64,000 bases of DNA from Plazaster borealis (taxonomy: Eukaryota > Echinodermata > Asteroidea > Forcipulatida > Labidiasteridae): the NCBI GenBank assembly GCA_021014325.1, contig CM037462.1, forward strand, positions 21,472,135-21,536,134, in the 5' to 3' direction. Within the stretch, counting starts at the first letter, position 1. Each line of letters begins with the position of its first letter. Of the stretch, positions 61,001-64,000 are shown piece by piece. The notes below the pieces were generated by a model that did no database searches, had not been told where the DNA came from, and worked only from the letters and a program-made list of their open reading frames with translations. The translations under genes and the position numbers were made by a program.

Positions 61001-62048
61001 ATAGCAAGGTTGACAAAAATGGACGTAGGGCTTGGATCAATTTAAAAAATACCAAAATATAGATGCTTCAAAAAAAAGTCTATCCTGTCACCGATTTACT
61101 TTGTAGATAATTACCATGAAAACACGGAATCACGCACTAGATAATACCGATAAACTAGCTCTAAAACATGGATTATAATAATGACATATCACAGCACTAG
61201 CAACACAAATTATAATGATGACATCTCTTAATTACTTAATTCAATATACAAGCCATAATATGACAGCATTTCTACTGTGTTTCTGGAACCCAATTAACTG
61301 CCTATATTTATTTCCAAGTGCATGCTTCAATGTTTCCACAATAAAACACAACATATATCTTAATGGCTTCCATTTTAGTCACGATGGTGTCAATGTTAAA
61401 GGAGCACATTGCCTTCAGATTGGGCGTTTTGGGCTATAAAAGCATTTGTTATGAAATGAATATGGTTGGGAAGAGGTTGTAAAAGTAAAATATAATGATT
61501 CACACAATTATTTCACAAAACTGTGGGGTCAAAAATTTAGTTCTACAAAAGGCGGACCGTGCTGTTGTTCACAAGGTGAAAGGAAAATCACACAATTTTG
61601 AGGTATATTTGTAAATCATAAATATTCTTCTTTTAAAACATCTTTCCAACCATATTCATTTCATAAGAAACGCTCTGTATTGCCCAAAGCGCCCACTCAG
61701 AAGGTAATGTCCCCTAAAGTATTCCAATAAGTGTAAGTCACTCACCGTTCTGAGGTAGAAGAATTGTAGTGATGTTCAGTTTGGGTGAACTGAATTCACA
61801 GTTATAAACACCAAATCTACTTATTCCAGAGTCAGCAGGTAAGTTACAACGAGTAGAAGCAGGTGGTTTGTCTACAATGTCGTGTGGATCTGGTAGGTCA
61901 GTACTACCACTACCTGTATCCAAAACTCGACTAAATGTGACTGTTGCTCTTGTGTATGTGTCGCCACTGCTCTTATAGCCACTAATAAAATGGTTACCAA
62001 CTTGAACAAGCGGTCTTATATTCAAGCAGGTAAAGTCAGGAATATTCC
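20848..62048 (-). CDS. Receptor protein tyrosine phosphatase with Tie-like ectodomain (30 exons found, both ends missing)
   Basis: Type I membrane receptor that dephosphorylates tyrosines. Exons, minus strand: 62048-61746, 55681-55430, 54877-54743, 53352-53206, 52072-51935, 50935-50798, 49594-49541, 48282-47968, 44388-44273, 43478-43271, 42720-42618, 41606-41363, 40203-40164, 39199-39103, 38714-38656, 36044-35755, 33783-33696, 32248-32172, 29930-29894, 29249-29155, 28047-27922, 27384-27236, 26733-26598, 26056-25919, 24349-24250, 23668-23592, 22874-22740, 22466-22335, 21559-21414, 20983-20848. All have GT/AG borders and matching phases; the extracellular ones are mostly phase 1-1. About 1,400 residues: Ig, Ig, EGF-type modules, three FN3, membrane helix, Thr/Pro/Ala-rich juxtamembrane part, active D1, inactive D2. 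The signal peptide exon and the last exon (helix after the D2 Q-loop) were not found. The nearest vertebrate phosphatase group is unclear; the ectodomain resembles Tie1/Tie2. Confidence 0.92.
21960..22275. mobile_element. Inverted element with CTACGGCTACG / CATAGCCATAGC ends
   Basis: The left end has GGCGGCTACAGCTACAGCTA and the right end AGCCATAGCCATAGCTGTAG, with a TTATTATT run and an A-rich centre between. A shorter copy of the same family lies at 63648-63765. It is in the intron between D2 exons 21559 and 22335. Confidence 0.6.
23214..23530. repeat. Five-copy tandem repeat, about 61-bp unit
   Basis: Units share CTGGAGGATTGGTACTGGTA, TGAACTTTAGAATCAGTGAG and CTTTCAGATGGAAATATTTC. The array lies in the intron just downstream of D2 exon 23668-23592. 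Confidence 0.92.
23715..24045. mobile_element. Decayed repeat with duplicated GGAGGCTTGA..CCCCTCAAAACG ends
   Basis: CACACGGAGGCTTGATTTTT and CACCCCTCAAAACGCCAAAA occur at 23718 and again at 23893. Between and after lie GGGGCTTCGCCCCCTGG and CCTGGACCCCACC words that also occur near 60190-60250. Confidence 0.5.
24350..25918 (-). other. Intron between D1 and D2
   Basis: No gene or repeat family was recognised apart from the 3-fold AATCAGGGA words near 24460-24590 and the A23 tract at 25889-25911. Confidence 0.5.
25889..25911. repeat. Poly(A) tract = U-run just after a weak 5' splice site
   Basis: In transcript sense the exon 26056-25919 donor is GAG|GTGACGG, followed by an unbroken run of more than 20 T. 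Confidence 0.95.
25919..33783 (-). CDS. Phosphatase exons: catalytic domain D1 (eight exons)
   Basis: The pTyr-recognition loop is [16 protein letters not shown]. The substrate and E-loop region has [20 protein letters not shown] and DMWRMVWQE, then [12 protein letters not shown]. The general-acid loop is WPDMGLS, the nucleophile loop [10 protein letters not shown] (26733 side) and the Q-loop [13 protein letters not shown]. The Cys, Arg, WPD-Asp and Gln needed for catalysis are all present, so D1 should be active. HCSTGIG in place of the common HCSAGVG is a mild change. Confidence 0.93.
26088..26240. mobile_element. MITE-like element (CCTGGAATT..AATTCCAGG ends), copy 1
   Basis: Starts CCTGGAATCTCATCTTTGAG and ends GTGTAATTCCAGGC. 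Internal GCAAAGGGCACTTCCATTG recurs at 42412-42575 and, inverted, at 52395-52570. Confidence 0.7.
27050..27175. mobile_element. Short inverted repeat element sharing the SINE tail word
   Basis: GGGACCACAAGGGAAACTGA at the left and ATCAGTTTCCCCTGTGGTTT at the right are complementary. The left arm matches the tail of the SINE at 2380-2525. Confidence 0.5.
27525..27815 (-). mobile_element. tRNA-headed SINE, 5' truncated
   Basis: On the minus strand it has a box B-like TTCAAATCCCGGTCATGACA, then ACTTGTGCTCTTGATCAAGG and a long body with TGGGTCGACAGCACAAATCA. The body matches the + strand copy at 54175-54530. Confidence 0.7.
28695..29030. repeat. Repeat family with CTTCCGGTTTGAACCGGAAG core
   Basis: It contains AACAAGGTGTTCGAGG, two copies of CCGGTTTGAACnGGAAGTCA and AAGGTCAAATGAGGTCACA. 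The same words occur in the same order at 38095-38605 and loosely at 36185-36640. Confidence 0.7.
29540..29795 (-). mobile_element. tRNA-headed SINE
   Basis: On the minus strand GTGTCATGGCCAAGCGGTTA (box A) and GTTCGAGTCCCGGCC (box B) form a tRNA-Leu/Ser-like head with a long variable arm. The CCTTGAGCAATAATCATAG tail follows. Confidence 0.75.
30490..30650. mobile_element. MITE-like element with CCTAACTTAGGATTAATC palindromes
   Basis: CCTAACTTAGGATTAATCTT and AAGATTAATCCTAAGTTAGG are complementary and are followed by another GGATTAATCCTA. The ends (ATTCACCAAAC / CGTTTCGTGAAATC) are weakly complementary. Confidence 0.65.
30841..30895 (+). ncRNA. Hammerhead-like motif, degenerate copy
   Basis: It has CTCTGACGAAGGTCCGGTC followed by TTGATCAAATGCTAAGGCC. 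The CTGACGA core is present, but the expected GAAA is CAAA here, so cleavage is doubtful. It is an inverted partner of the copy at 30933-30985. Confidence 0.45.
30933..30985 (-). ncRNA. Hammerhead-like ribozyme motif at the Penelope element end
   Basis: On the minus strand: GCCTCTGACGAAGGTCCGGT, then CTGGAGCGAAAGTTAAGGCC. It has the CTGANGA and GAAA core boxes with a possible imperfect stem II between them (GGTCC/GGAGC). Penelope-like elements are known to carry hammerhead motifs in their terminal repeats. A further partial copy (GAAAGCTAAGGCCATCTCC) lies at 31031-31055, minus strand. Confidence 0.5.
30986..31810 (-). pseudogene. Penelope-like retroelement, 3' part (RT thumb + GIY-YIG endonuclease), frameshifted
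   Basis: From 31363 down, one open frame has [20 protein letters not shown], a GIY-YIG nuclease start with the Cys pair, then [24 protein letters not shown] and [10 protein letters not shown]. Upstream the frame reads [12 protein letters not shown], a Cys cluster usual in this family. In 31803-31573, [20 protein letters not shown] resembles the RT thumb, but the reading then passes through other frames ([34 protein letters not shown]). The copy is 5' truncated and dead. It lies in the intron between exons 32172 and 29930. Confidence 0.85.
30997..31026. repeat. (TA)n microsatellite
   Basis: About 14 TA units at the 3' end of the Penelope ORF; a shorter TA run lies at 30912-30926 between the two hammerhead-like copies. 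Confidence 0.95.
31811..31900. repeat. 90-bp near-perfect palindrome
   Basis: The left arm TACTTACCTGTAGAGCAAAC continues to GTTTGCATGTTC. The right arm is its complement and ends GTTTGCTCTACAGGTAAGTA. The centre TATTACC-TGCC-GGTAATA is itself palindromic. It abuts the 5' break of the Penelope remnant. Confidence 0.95.
32430..33562. repeat. 47-bp minisatellite, about 24 copies
   Basis: The unit is made of GGGCAGTGGAGGACAGAGAG, GCATGGAGAAAGATTGTTAC and AAACAGA. It is not a multiple of three, so the overlapping ORFs on both strands (repeated [13 protein letters not shown] and similar) are by-products. It fills most of the intron between exons 33783-33696 and 32248-32172. Confidence 0.95.
33854..35178. 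mobile_element. Large inverted-repeat element with 540-600 bp arms
   Basis: It begins TTATGGCCCTGTCACACCTT and ends AAGGTGTGACAGGGCCATAA. The arms pair through their length, for example GTATCGCCGACGATCACGTG near 34060 with its complement near 34880, and GTCTAACTTATGCATAG near 34045 with its complement near 34910. Another GGCCCTGTCGCACCTTGACG end sits in the centre (34401), so elements may be nested. No ORF. Confidence 0.88.
35292..35580. mobile_element. Partial copy of the TTATGGCCCTGTCACACC element
   Basis: It starts CTTATGGCCCTGTCACACCT and carries internal words of the element at 33854-35178 (GCTGGCGTACGTCGAATAAG, ATAAGTTGTAGGTAAGTTAT). It breaks off in CACACACATTAC. Confidence 0.8.
35595..35660 (+). 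mobile_element. SINE head fragment
   Basis: GTCTTGGCCAAGGCAGTTTA followed by GTGCACCGGACTCAATA resembles the tRNA-Leu/Ser-like heads at 29700 and 54175, but there is no box B. Confidence 0.4.
35755..36044 (-). CDS. Phosphatase exon: Thr/Pro/Ala-rich juxtamembrane segment
   Basis: A 97-residue cytoplasmic exon with two tyrosines in DELYTGLEN and NAAYEV. Next comes an A/T/P repeat encoded by a 15-bp CCAGCCACTACACCA-type minisatellite, then a Lys-rich run ([10 protein letters not shown]). It ends FLFDYE, at the entry of the first phosphatase domain. Confidence 0.85.
36045..38655 (-). other. Intron with several diverged repeats
   Basis: 36185-36640 and 38095-38605 carry the CCGGTTTGAACCGG-type repeat. 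36195 and 37265 bear GGGGTTTCGG and its complement CCGAAACCCC, a possible element border. From 37300 to 38090 I recognise nothing beyond A/T runs. Confidence 0.45.
38095..38605. repeat. Second copy of the CTTCCGGTTTGAACCGGAAG repeat
   Basis: Starts AACAAAAACAAGGTGTTCGT and contains three TTCCGGTTT/AACCGGAAGTCAAGGTCA modules spaced about 150 bp apart, as at 28695-29030. Confidence 0.7.
38656..40203 (-). CDS. Phosphatase exons: stem, membrane helix and first cytoplasmic segment
   Basis: Three small exons. 40203-40164 gives [12 protein letters not shown]. 39199-39103 gives a hydrophobic helix ([20 protein letters not shown]) stopped by KIR. 38714-38656 gives [15 protein letters not shown]. The single helix with following Lys/Arg sets the orientation: N-terminus outside, phosphatase domains inside. 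Confidence 0.9.
38872..39025. mobile_element. Third copy of the GGGCCCAATTTCATAGAG MITE, right end lost
   Basis: GGGCCCCAATTTCACATAG, CTAAGGTTACCAGTCAAAA and CTGACATCCTGCTTATT match the copy at 3728-3915. Confidence 0.6.
40917..41220. mobile_element. Foldback element, about 90-bp arms
   Basis: The left arm AATGTCTTGTACAATGACTT ... ATTCCTCAGATTATAGAGAC and the right arm GTCTCTATAGTCTGAGGAAT ... AAGTCATTGTACCAGACATT are complementary. It is 140 bp downstream of the exon 41606-41363 donor. Confidence 0.8.
41363..42720 (-). CDS. Phosphatase exons: membrane-proximal FN3-like domain (two exons)
   Basis: Exons 42720-42618 ([26 protein letters not shown]) and 41606-41363 join in phase 2. The second holds a basic stretch ([18 protein letters not shown]) and ends [14 protein letters not shown], the usual last strand before the membrane in receptor phosphatases. 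The basic stretch could be a proprotein convertase site, but it has only R-x-x-R matches and no strict furin motif. Confidence 0.85.
42405..42575. mobile_element. MITE-like element (CCTGGAATT family), copy 2
   Basis: CAGGCCTGGAGTTTCATCTT at the left, GTAATTCCAGGCCTGGA at the right, with GCAAAGGGCACTTCCATTGC inside. Its right end is about 45 bp from the exon 42720-42618 donor. Confidence 0.7.
43105..43246. mobile_element. Palindromic MITE (GCTAGGTGGCAG family)
   Basis: The left arm GGGAGACTTTGGAATGCTAG ... GACTTACCAGGTAAA and the right arm TTTACCTGGTAAGTC ... CTAGCGTCCCCAAAGTCCCC are complementary over about 55 bp. It ends 25 bp downstream of the FN3 exon 43478-43271 donor. Confidence 0.85.
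43271..44388 (-). CDS. Phosphatase exons: FN3 domain 2 (two exons)
   Basis: Exons 44388-44273 ([28 protein letters not shown]) and 43478-43271 ([28 protein letters not shown]) join in phase 0. They form one FN3 with its W, Y and N-x-x-G-x-G positions. Confidence 0.88.
43657..44015. mobile_element. TTAA-flanked MITE, copy 6 (type A)
   Basis: TTAAGGGATTGTATACG at the left and CGTGTACAGAACCTTTAA at the right. The interior AGGTGGTAGCGTTTTTTGAG places it in type A. Confidence 0.75.
44883..47495. mobile_element. 2.6-kb element with inverted repeats of about 600 bp
   Basis: Left arm about 44883-45545 and right arm about 46905-47495 pair along their length. Examples are GTCATTCCATGTCAGACCAA (44892) with TTGGTCTGACATGGAATGAC, and CATACTTTAAATTATCAGC (45511) with GCTGATAATTTAAAGTATG. 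The centre has no long ORF, two G/C runs (45567, 46753) and a GGGGTCCGGGGTCCGC word. Nonautonomous; class unknown. Confidence 0.85.
47968..48282 (-). CDS. Phosphatase exon: FN3 domain 1
   Basis: A complete FN3 in one 1-1 exon: [39 protein letters not shown], then a TTPEK exit. The W, Y-x-V and N-x-x-G landmarks are all in place. Confidence 0.88.
48385..48605 (+). mobile_element. SINE/L2-type tail without a tRNA head
   Basis: GACACTTAACCATTACTGCT, TTCGTCCTTCAGGTGCAACA and the end ACATGGTGCTATGTAAATAA match the body of tRNA-headed deuterostome SINEs. Confidence 0.55.
48675..49009. mobile_element. TTAA-flanked MITE, copy 7 (type B)
   Basis: TTAAAGGCATCGTACACG at the left and CGTGTACAGTGCCTTTAA at the right. 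The interior is inverted relative to 7606-7977 (ACTATCAACAGCTCTCCGTT). Confidence 0.8.
49541..49594 (-). CDS. Phosphatase exon: short EGF remnant or linker
   Basis: A 54-bp 1-1 exon encoding [17 protein letters not shown]. It starts like modules 3 and 4 but stops after three Cys, joining the EGF part to the first FN3 domain. Confidence 0.75.
50398..50480 (-). mobile_element. 3' end of a truncated L2-type LINE
   Basis: On the minus strand TGTGCCTCGGCGCCTGAAAG runs into GGCGCTATAAACATGACTTT and an ATTG repeat, the usual L2/CR1 3' end. Confidence 0.55.
50798..50935 (-). CDS. Phosphatase exon: EGF module 4
   Basis: A 1-1 exon of the same 138-bp length as module 3, with [22 protein letters not shown] and [10 protein letters not shown]. 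Confidence 0.85.
51166..51803. mobile_element. piggyBac-like nonautonomous element
   Basis: TTTAACCACTTCACGTC at the left and GTGAAGAGGTTAAAAA at the right suggest TTAA target sites and CCACTTCAC ends. A related end (GACGTGAAGTGGTTAA) lies at 33610-33625. No transposase ORF. Confidence 0.5.
51935..52072 (-). CDS. Phosphatase exon: EGF module 3
   Basis: A 1-1 exon with [22 protein letters not shown] and [10 protein letters not shown]. It is closely related to module 4, which suggests exon duplication. Confidence 0.85.
52395..52570. mobile_element. MITE-like element (CCTGGAATT family), copy 3, inverted
   Basis: It has CAGACCTGGACTTAGATGAA, TGCCCCTTGAAAAGTTTCCC, AATGGAAGTGCCCTTCGC and AAGATGAAATTCCAGGCTTG, complementary to copies 1 and 2. 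Confidence 0.7.
53206..53352 (-). CDS. Phosphatase exon: EGF module 2, Tie-like
   Basis: A 1-1 exon containing [11 protein letters not shown] and [20 protein letters not shown]. The PDP(F/Y)GC(S/T)C core is the part that most resembles the second EGF of vertebrate Tie receptors. Confidence 0.85.
54175..54530 (+). mobile_element. tRNA-Leu/Ser-headed SINE
   Basis: The head has GTCGTGGCCGAGCGGTCTAG (box A), a long variable arm, GTTCGAATCCCGGTCATGAC (box B) and a nearly closed acceptor stem (GTGTCGT / ATGACAC). A 270-bp body follows (TTGAGCAAGGTACTTAACCA, TGGGTCGACAGCCCAAATCA). The body and the lack of a terminator mark it as a SINE. Confidence 0.8.
54743..54877 (-). CDS. Phosphatase exon: EGF module 1
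   Basis: A 1-1 exon with [20 protein letters not shown] and [14 protein letters not shown], the spacing of a Tie-type/laminin-type EGF repeat. Confidence 0.85.
55430..55681 (-). CDS. Phosphatase exon: second Ig domain
   Basis: A 1-1 phase exon of 84 residues. The core W is in LRWRHDG and the F-strand Cys in [11 protein letters not shown]. The usual B-strand Cys is replaced in VTLTMTQ. Its first 70 bases and the preceding acceptor are tandemly duplicated upstream (55682-56060). Confidence 0.85.
55611..56060 (-). repeat. Tandem array of 112-bp units copied from the Ig exon start and its 3' splice site
   Basis: Units start at 55611 (genuine), 55723, 55835 and 55947, all 112 bp apart. In gene sense each has GAGCTTATTATTGATTGTAG as the acceptor, then GTGATGTATCTCCAGCC ... 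GATGTAACATTGACAATGAC, the first 70 bases of the second Ig exon. A further diverged unit lies at 57330-57465. Confidence 0.95.
56129..56217. repeat. Left copy of an 89-bp direct repeat
   Basis: TTAAAAGAAATAATAAGTTG through CAGGGTCATTGCTGGT is repeated without a visible mismatch at 57061-57149, 932 bp away. Confidence 0.9.
57061..57465. repeat. Right copy of the 89-bp repeat plus an extra Ig-acceptor unit
   Basis: 57061-57149 repeats 56129-56217. 57330-57465 repeats the 112-bp Ig-acceptor unit with CGTCAACTACAATC in place of CATCACCTACAATC, which changes the exon start after the TAG acceptor. Confidence 0.85.
57905..58385. repeat. Palindrome-rich AT satellite (ACGTAAATATTTACG type)
   Basis: Irregular units combine CGTGAATATTCACGTAAATA, TTTGCGATTGGGGCACAAAT and CGTAAATATTTACGTAAAT. 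Almost every word is its own complement or has one next to it. Confidence 0.92.
58390..61745 (-). other. Large intron between the two Ig exons, proximal part
   Basis: It contains a GC-rich repeat word at 60185-60250 (GGGGGCTTCGCCCCTGGACC), a C run at 60272 and a GGGTCTGTTTTA repeat at 60520-60640. In 58650-59760 there is unique-looking sequence with one AATAAA (59610). No coding exon was recognised. Confidence 0.45.
60518..60640. repeat. GGGTCTGTTTTA minisatellite
   Basis: About eight units of 12-14 bp (AGGGTCTGTTTT), decaying toward the right. Confidence 0.9.
61746..62048 (-). CDS. Phosphatase exon: N-terminal Ig-like domain
   Basis: A 101-residue segment with [12 protein letters not shown] near its start and [10 protein letters not shown] near its end. 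The G-x-Y-x-C spacing and the upstream Cys suggest an Ig fold. It enters after a partial codon, so at least one upstream exon (signal peptide) exists. Phase-1 exit. Confidence 0.75.
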
Positions 62049-63330
62049 CTATAAGAGAACATCAAATCATGTATTAAAACCCCCATTCAAATCAGAACAG
62101 TTTCCATATAAAGACTTTTTATATATATTGAAAATCTCCCCGTCACAGACAGGAAACATTTATTTCATACTGACTCAACAATAACGTACATACATTGTAA
62201 AAAAGAAAATAATAAATCAATACATGTGTATCACACTATATGATTTAACTGAAAATTTATGTACATGAGTCAATATGTAGGAAGAAAGTGAAGCAAACAA
62301 TGTTATTTTTGTTCTTTTCCCTATTTAACAGACAAAACAGACACACACGTATACAAGCTGACAGCTAAGACCAAACAAACATAACCGATTAAAAACAAAA
62401 CAATAAAACATTAGATTATGATGGCATTACAGATAGTATCTAACAAGTAATGTTTAAGTTTTCTTGAAAATGTACCTATTGTAGCAGGTGTTTGTATTAG
62501 TGACATGTTTTACCAGTAAAATTAATGAGCAGTTAAGGGCAGCTGCATATGACAATTCACACAATTCACTTCCACGACCTGATCATCACTCATAAGACCA
62601 GATGTGGTGTCTGTTGTATGATGTGTGTCATTATGAGCAACATTAGGCCAACGTATTGCTAACCATGTGGACCAATATTATTATTGTAACTATTAATGGT
62701 GATTGCCTGCCGAGGGGGTTTTCCCTTTTGCTGGGCGCTGGTGTGTGGGCTCTCTAGCTGCGGTCCGTACATAAGTATAGGCGTGGCTGGTGCCCTGCGT
62801 GGGTATAAGCTAGTCGCGCATGCGCTCCCGGGGCTCTCCCTCCCCTCTCTCCCTCTTTCCATTGAAATCTGTGGATTTTGAGCCTCCCTTCAGCCATTTT
62901 AGTTCACACTCAATTTGTGGATGTTGATTTAGTGACGTCACCCTTAGTCTCGTTCATGATTTGATTGTGATTCGGATTAGATTGAATGATTAAAATTTGG
63001 TTAAACAAAATAAACATTGGATAGCAGCGTTTACTGTAAAAAGTAAGTACAATTTTTAGCTGGATTTGTTTTTAAAGTACTTTAAAGTAAAAAGTACTTT
63101 ATTTGCTTTTGCAAACAATTCAATAGGGGCCTAATAGTTATTCCAAGTAACCGTTCGTTTTTCTATTGCTCCCAATGGTTGCAGACCCGTTTTTTGGGCT
63201 GATCTGAAATTTGTTTCTGTTGCCAATTCCATGAAGTCTGTAATCAGCCAGTTTCATGCTACTGCTCGATTTCTATTTCATAAAGCTGTTAACACTACTT
63301 CCACAATGACTAATAATGTTACACCATCAT
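62049..63330. other. Upstream flank or first intron of the phosphatase gene
   Basis: A missing first exon must lie here or beyond the window. I see no convincing signal-peptide exon. 62700-62860 is GC-richer (CCCGGGGCTCTCCCTCCCC) and could be a promoter or a repeat; this is not decided. Confidence 0.35.
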
Positions 63331-63565
63331 CTTGGTCTTCTTCGAGTTTAGCTGAAGCCCTACTCGGCTGCTCTGGAGCTCAACAGCTGCTAGCAAATCT
63401 CGTGCTTGGTCCGCCGTGTTGGAGAGGAGGCCAATGTCATCAGCATAGGCCAGGTCAGTGATTACAACCGCTGACACTCTCCAACTCCGGCGCCTGGAAT
63501 ATTATAGCGTAAAGCCCAGCTCCTCCTCCATTCCTTCGACTACGCGTCTCAGCTCAGATAATGAT
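63322..63565 (-). pseudogene. Decayed non-LTR reverse transcriptase fragment
   Basis: On the minus strand RRVVEGMEEELGFTL, a stop, RRRSWRVSAVVITDLAYADD, then IGLLSNTADQARDLLAAVE and LNSKKTKMMV, ending at a stop. YADD is the RT palm motif. It differs from the L2-type LINE at 16541 and belongs to another clade, not assigned. Confidence 0.8.
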
Positions 63566-63647
63566 ATTCAACCCAGAACTATTGTGTACAAAAATACAAT
63601 TCCTTGCGCACTATATGCAAATCATGAAACTGAATCTATGGCCGTGT

Positions 63648-63765
63648 CCGAATTGGCAGCTACAGCTACGGCTACGGCTAGATTTTAGCGTCATCATGCG
63701 TTGAAGAATAACACGTCCTTAGCAACACCCTTAGCAACAGCCGTAGCCATAGCTGTTTTCTGATG
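63648..63765. mobile_element. Short MITE with GGCTACGGCTACGG ends
   Basis: TCCGAATTGGCAGCTACAGC at the left and GCCGTAGCCATAGCTG at the right are partly complementary. TCATCATGCGTTGAAGAAT is between. It is related to 21960-22275. Confidence 0.65.
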
Positions 63766-64000
63766 CGGCCATACACTCCACCATAAAGGGCGCACTTTGG
63801 TTTGCTACAGCATATAACATAATGAGGCATTTTTCTGTCCATTTTTGCCTCCCAATTTTTCTCTTGGGTTCCTTAACAACCGTTGAATCAGTTTTAGATC
63901 TGGTCAATTTGACATATCAGACACTATATCGACAAAAACCATGGTGCGACTTACGTCGATTGCATTGATTTTGAGTATCAGCGCAAGTGTACACACACAC

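Overview
This is a 64-kb piece of a metazoan nuclear genome, most likely an echinoderm (inferred from family content, not proven). All three genes are split by introns with GT/AG borders. The DNA is AT-rich and crowded with short inverted-repeat elements, tRNA-headed SINEs, an intact L2/CR1-type LINE with a 2A-like motif, a Penelope-like element, and frequent TAGGCCTA words. There are no operons, Shine-Dalgarno sites or CRISPR arrays.

Layout. (1) 0.2-8.6 kb, + strand: a complete-looking ten-exon pancreatic-lipase-family gene with Ser-Asp-His triad, full-size lid and C-terminal PLAT domain. (2) 10.3-12.7 kb, - strand: a complete three-exon POLE4-like gene (histone-fold subunit of DNA polymerase epsilon), tail to tail with the lipase; none of its exons forms a long ORF except the first. 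(3) 12.8-20.2 kb: repeats, including a SINE and an intact 1,132-residue LINE ORF. (4) 20.8-62.0 kb, - strand: one receptor tyrosine phosphatase gene of at least 30 exons, about 1,400 residues recovered, whose exon phases agree from end to end. Its order is Ig, Ig, several EGF, three FN3, one membrane helix, a Thr/Pro/Ala-rich juxtamembrane exon, an active PTP domain (D1) and an inactive one (D2). The first (signal peptide) and last exons were not found. (5) 62.0-64.0 kb: upstream flank or first intron with a decayed LINE reverse transcriptase.

Main points for follow-up. The phosphatase has an ectodomain that resembles the angiopoietin receptor Tie, so a Tie-like ligand sensor is joined to a phosphatase rather than a kinase. 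Two exon-intron borders of this gene have been tandemly amplified: the end of the D2 signature exon with its 5' splice site (ten 64-bp units) and the start of the second Ig exon with its 3' splice site (four 112-bp units). Large inverted-repeat elements, a 90-bp near-perfect palindrome and a palindromic AT-rich satellite lie inside the same transcription unit.

All exon calls were made by eye from splice sites, reading-frame continuity and remembered family motifs; no database search was run.
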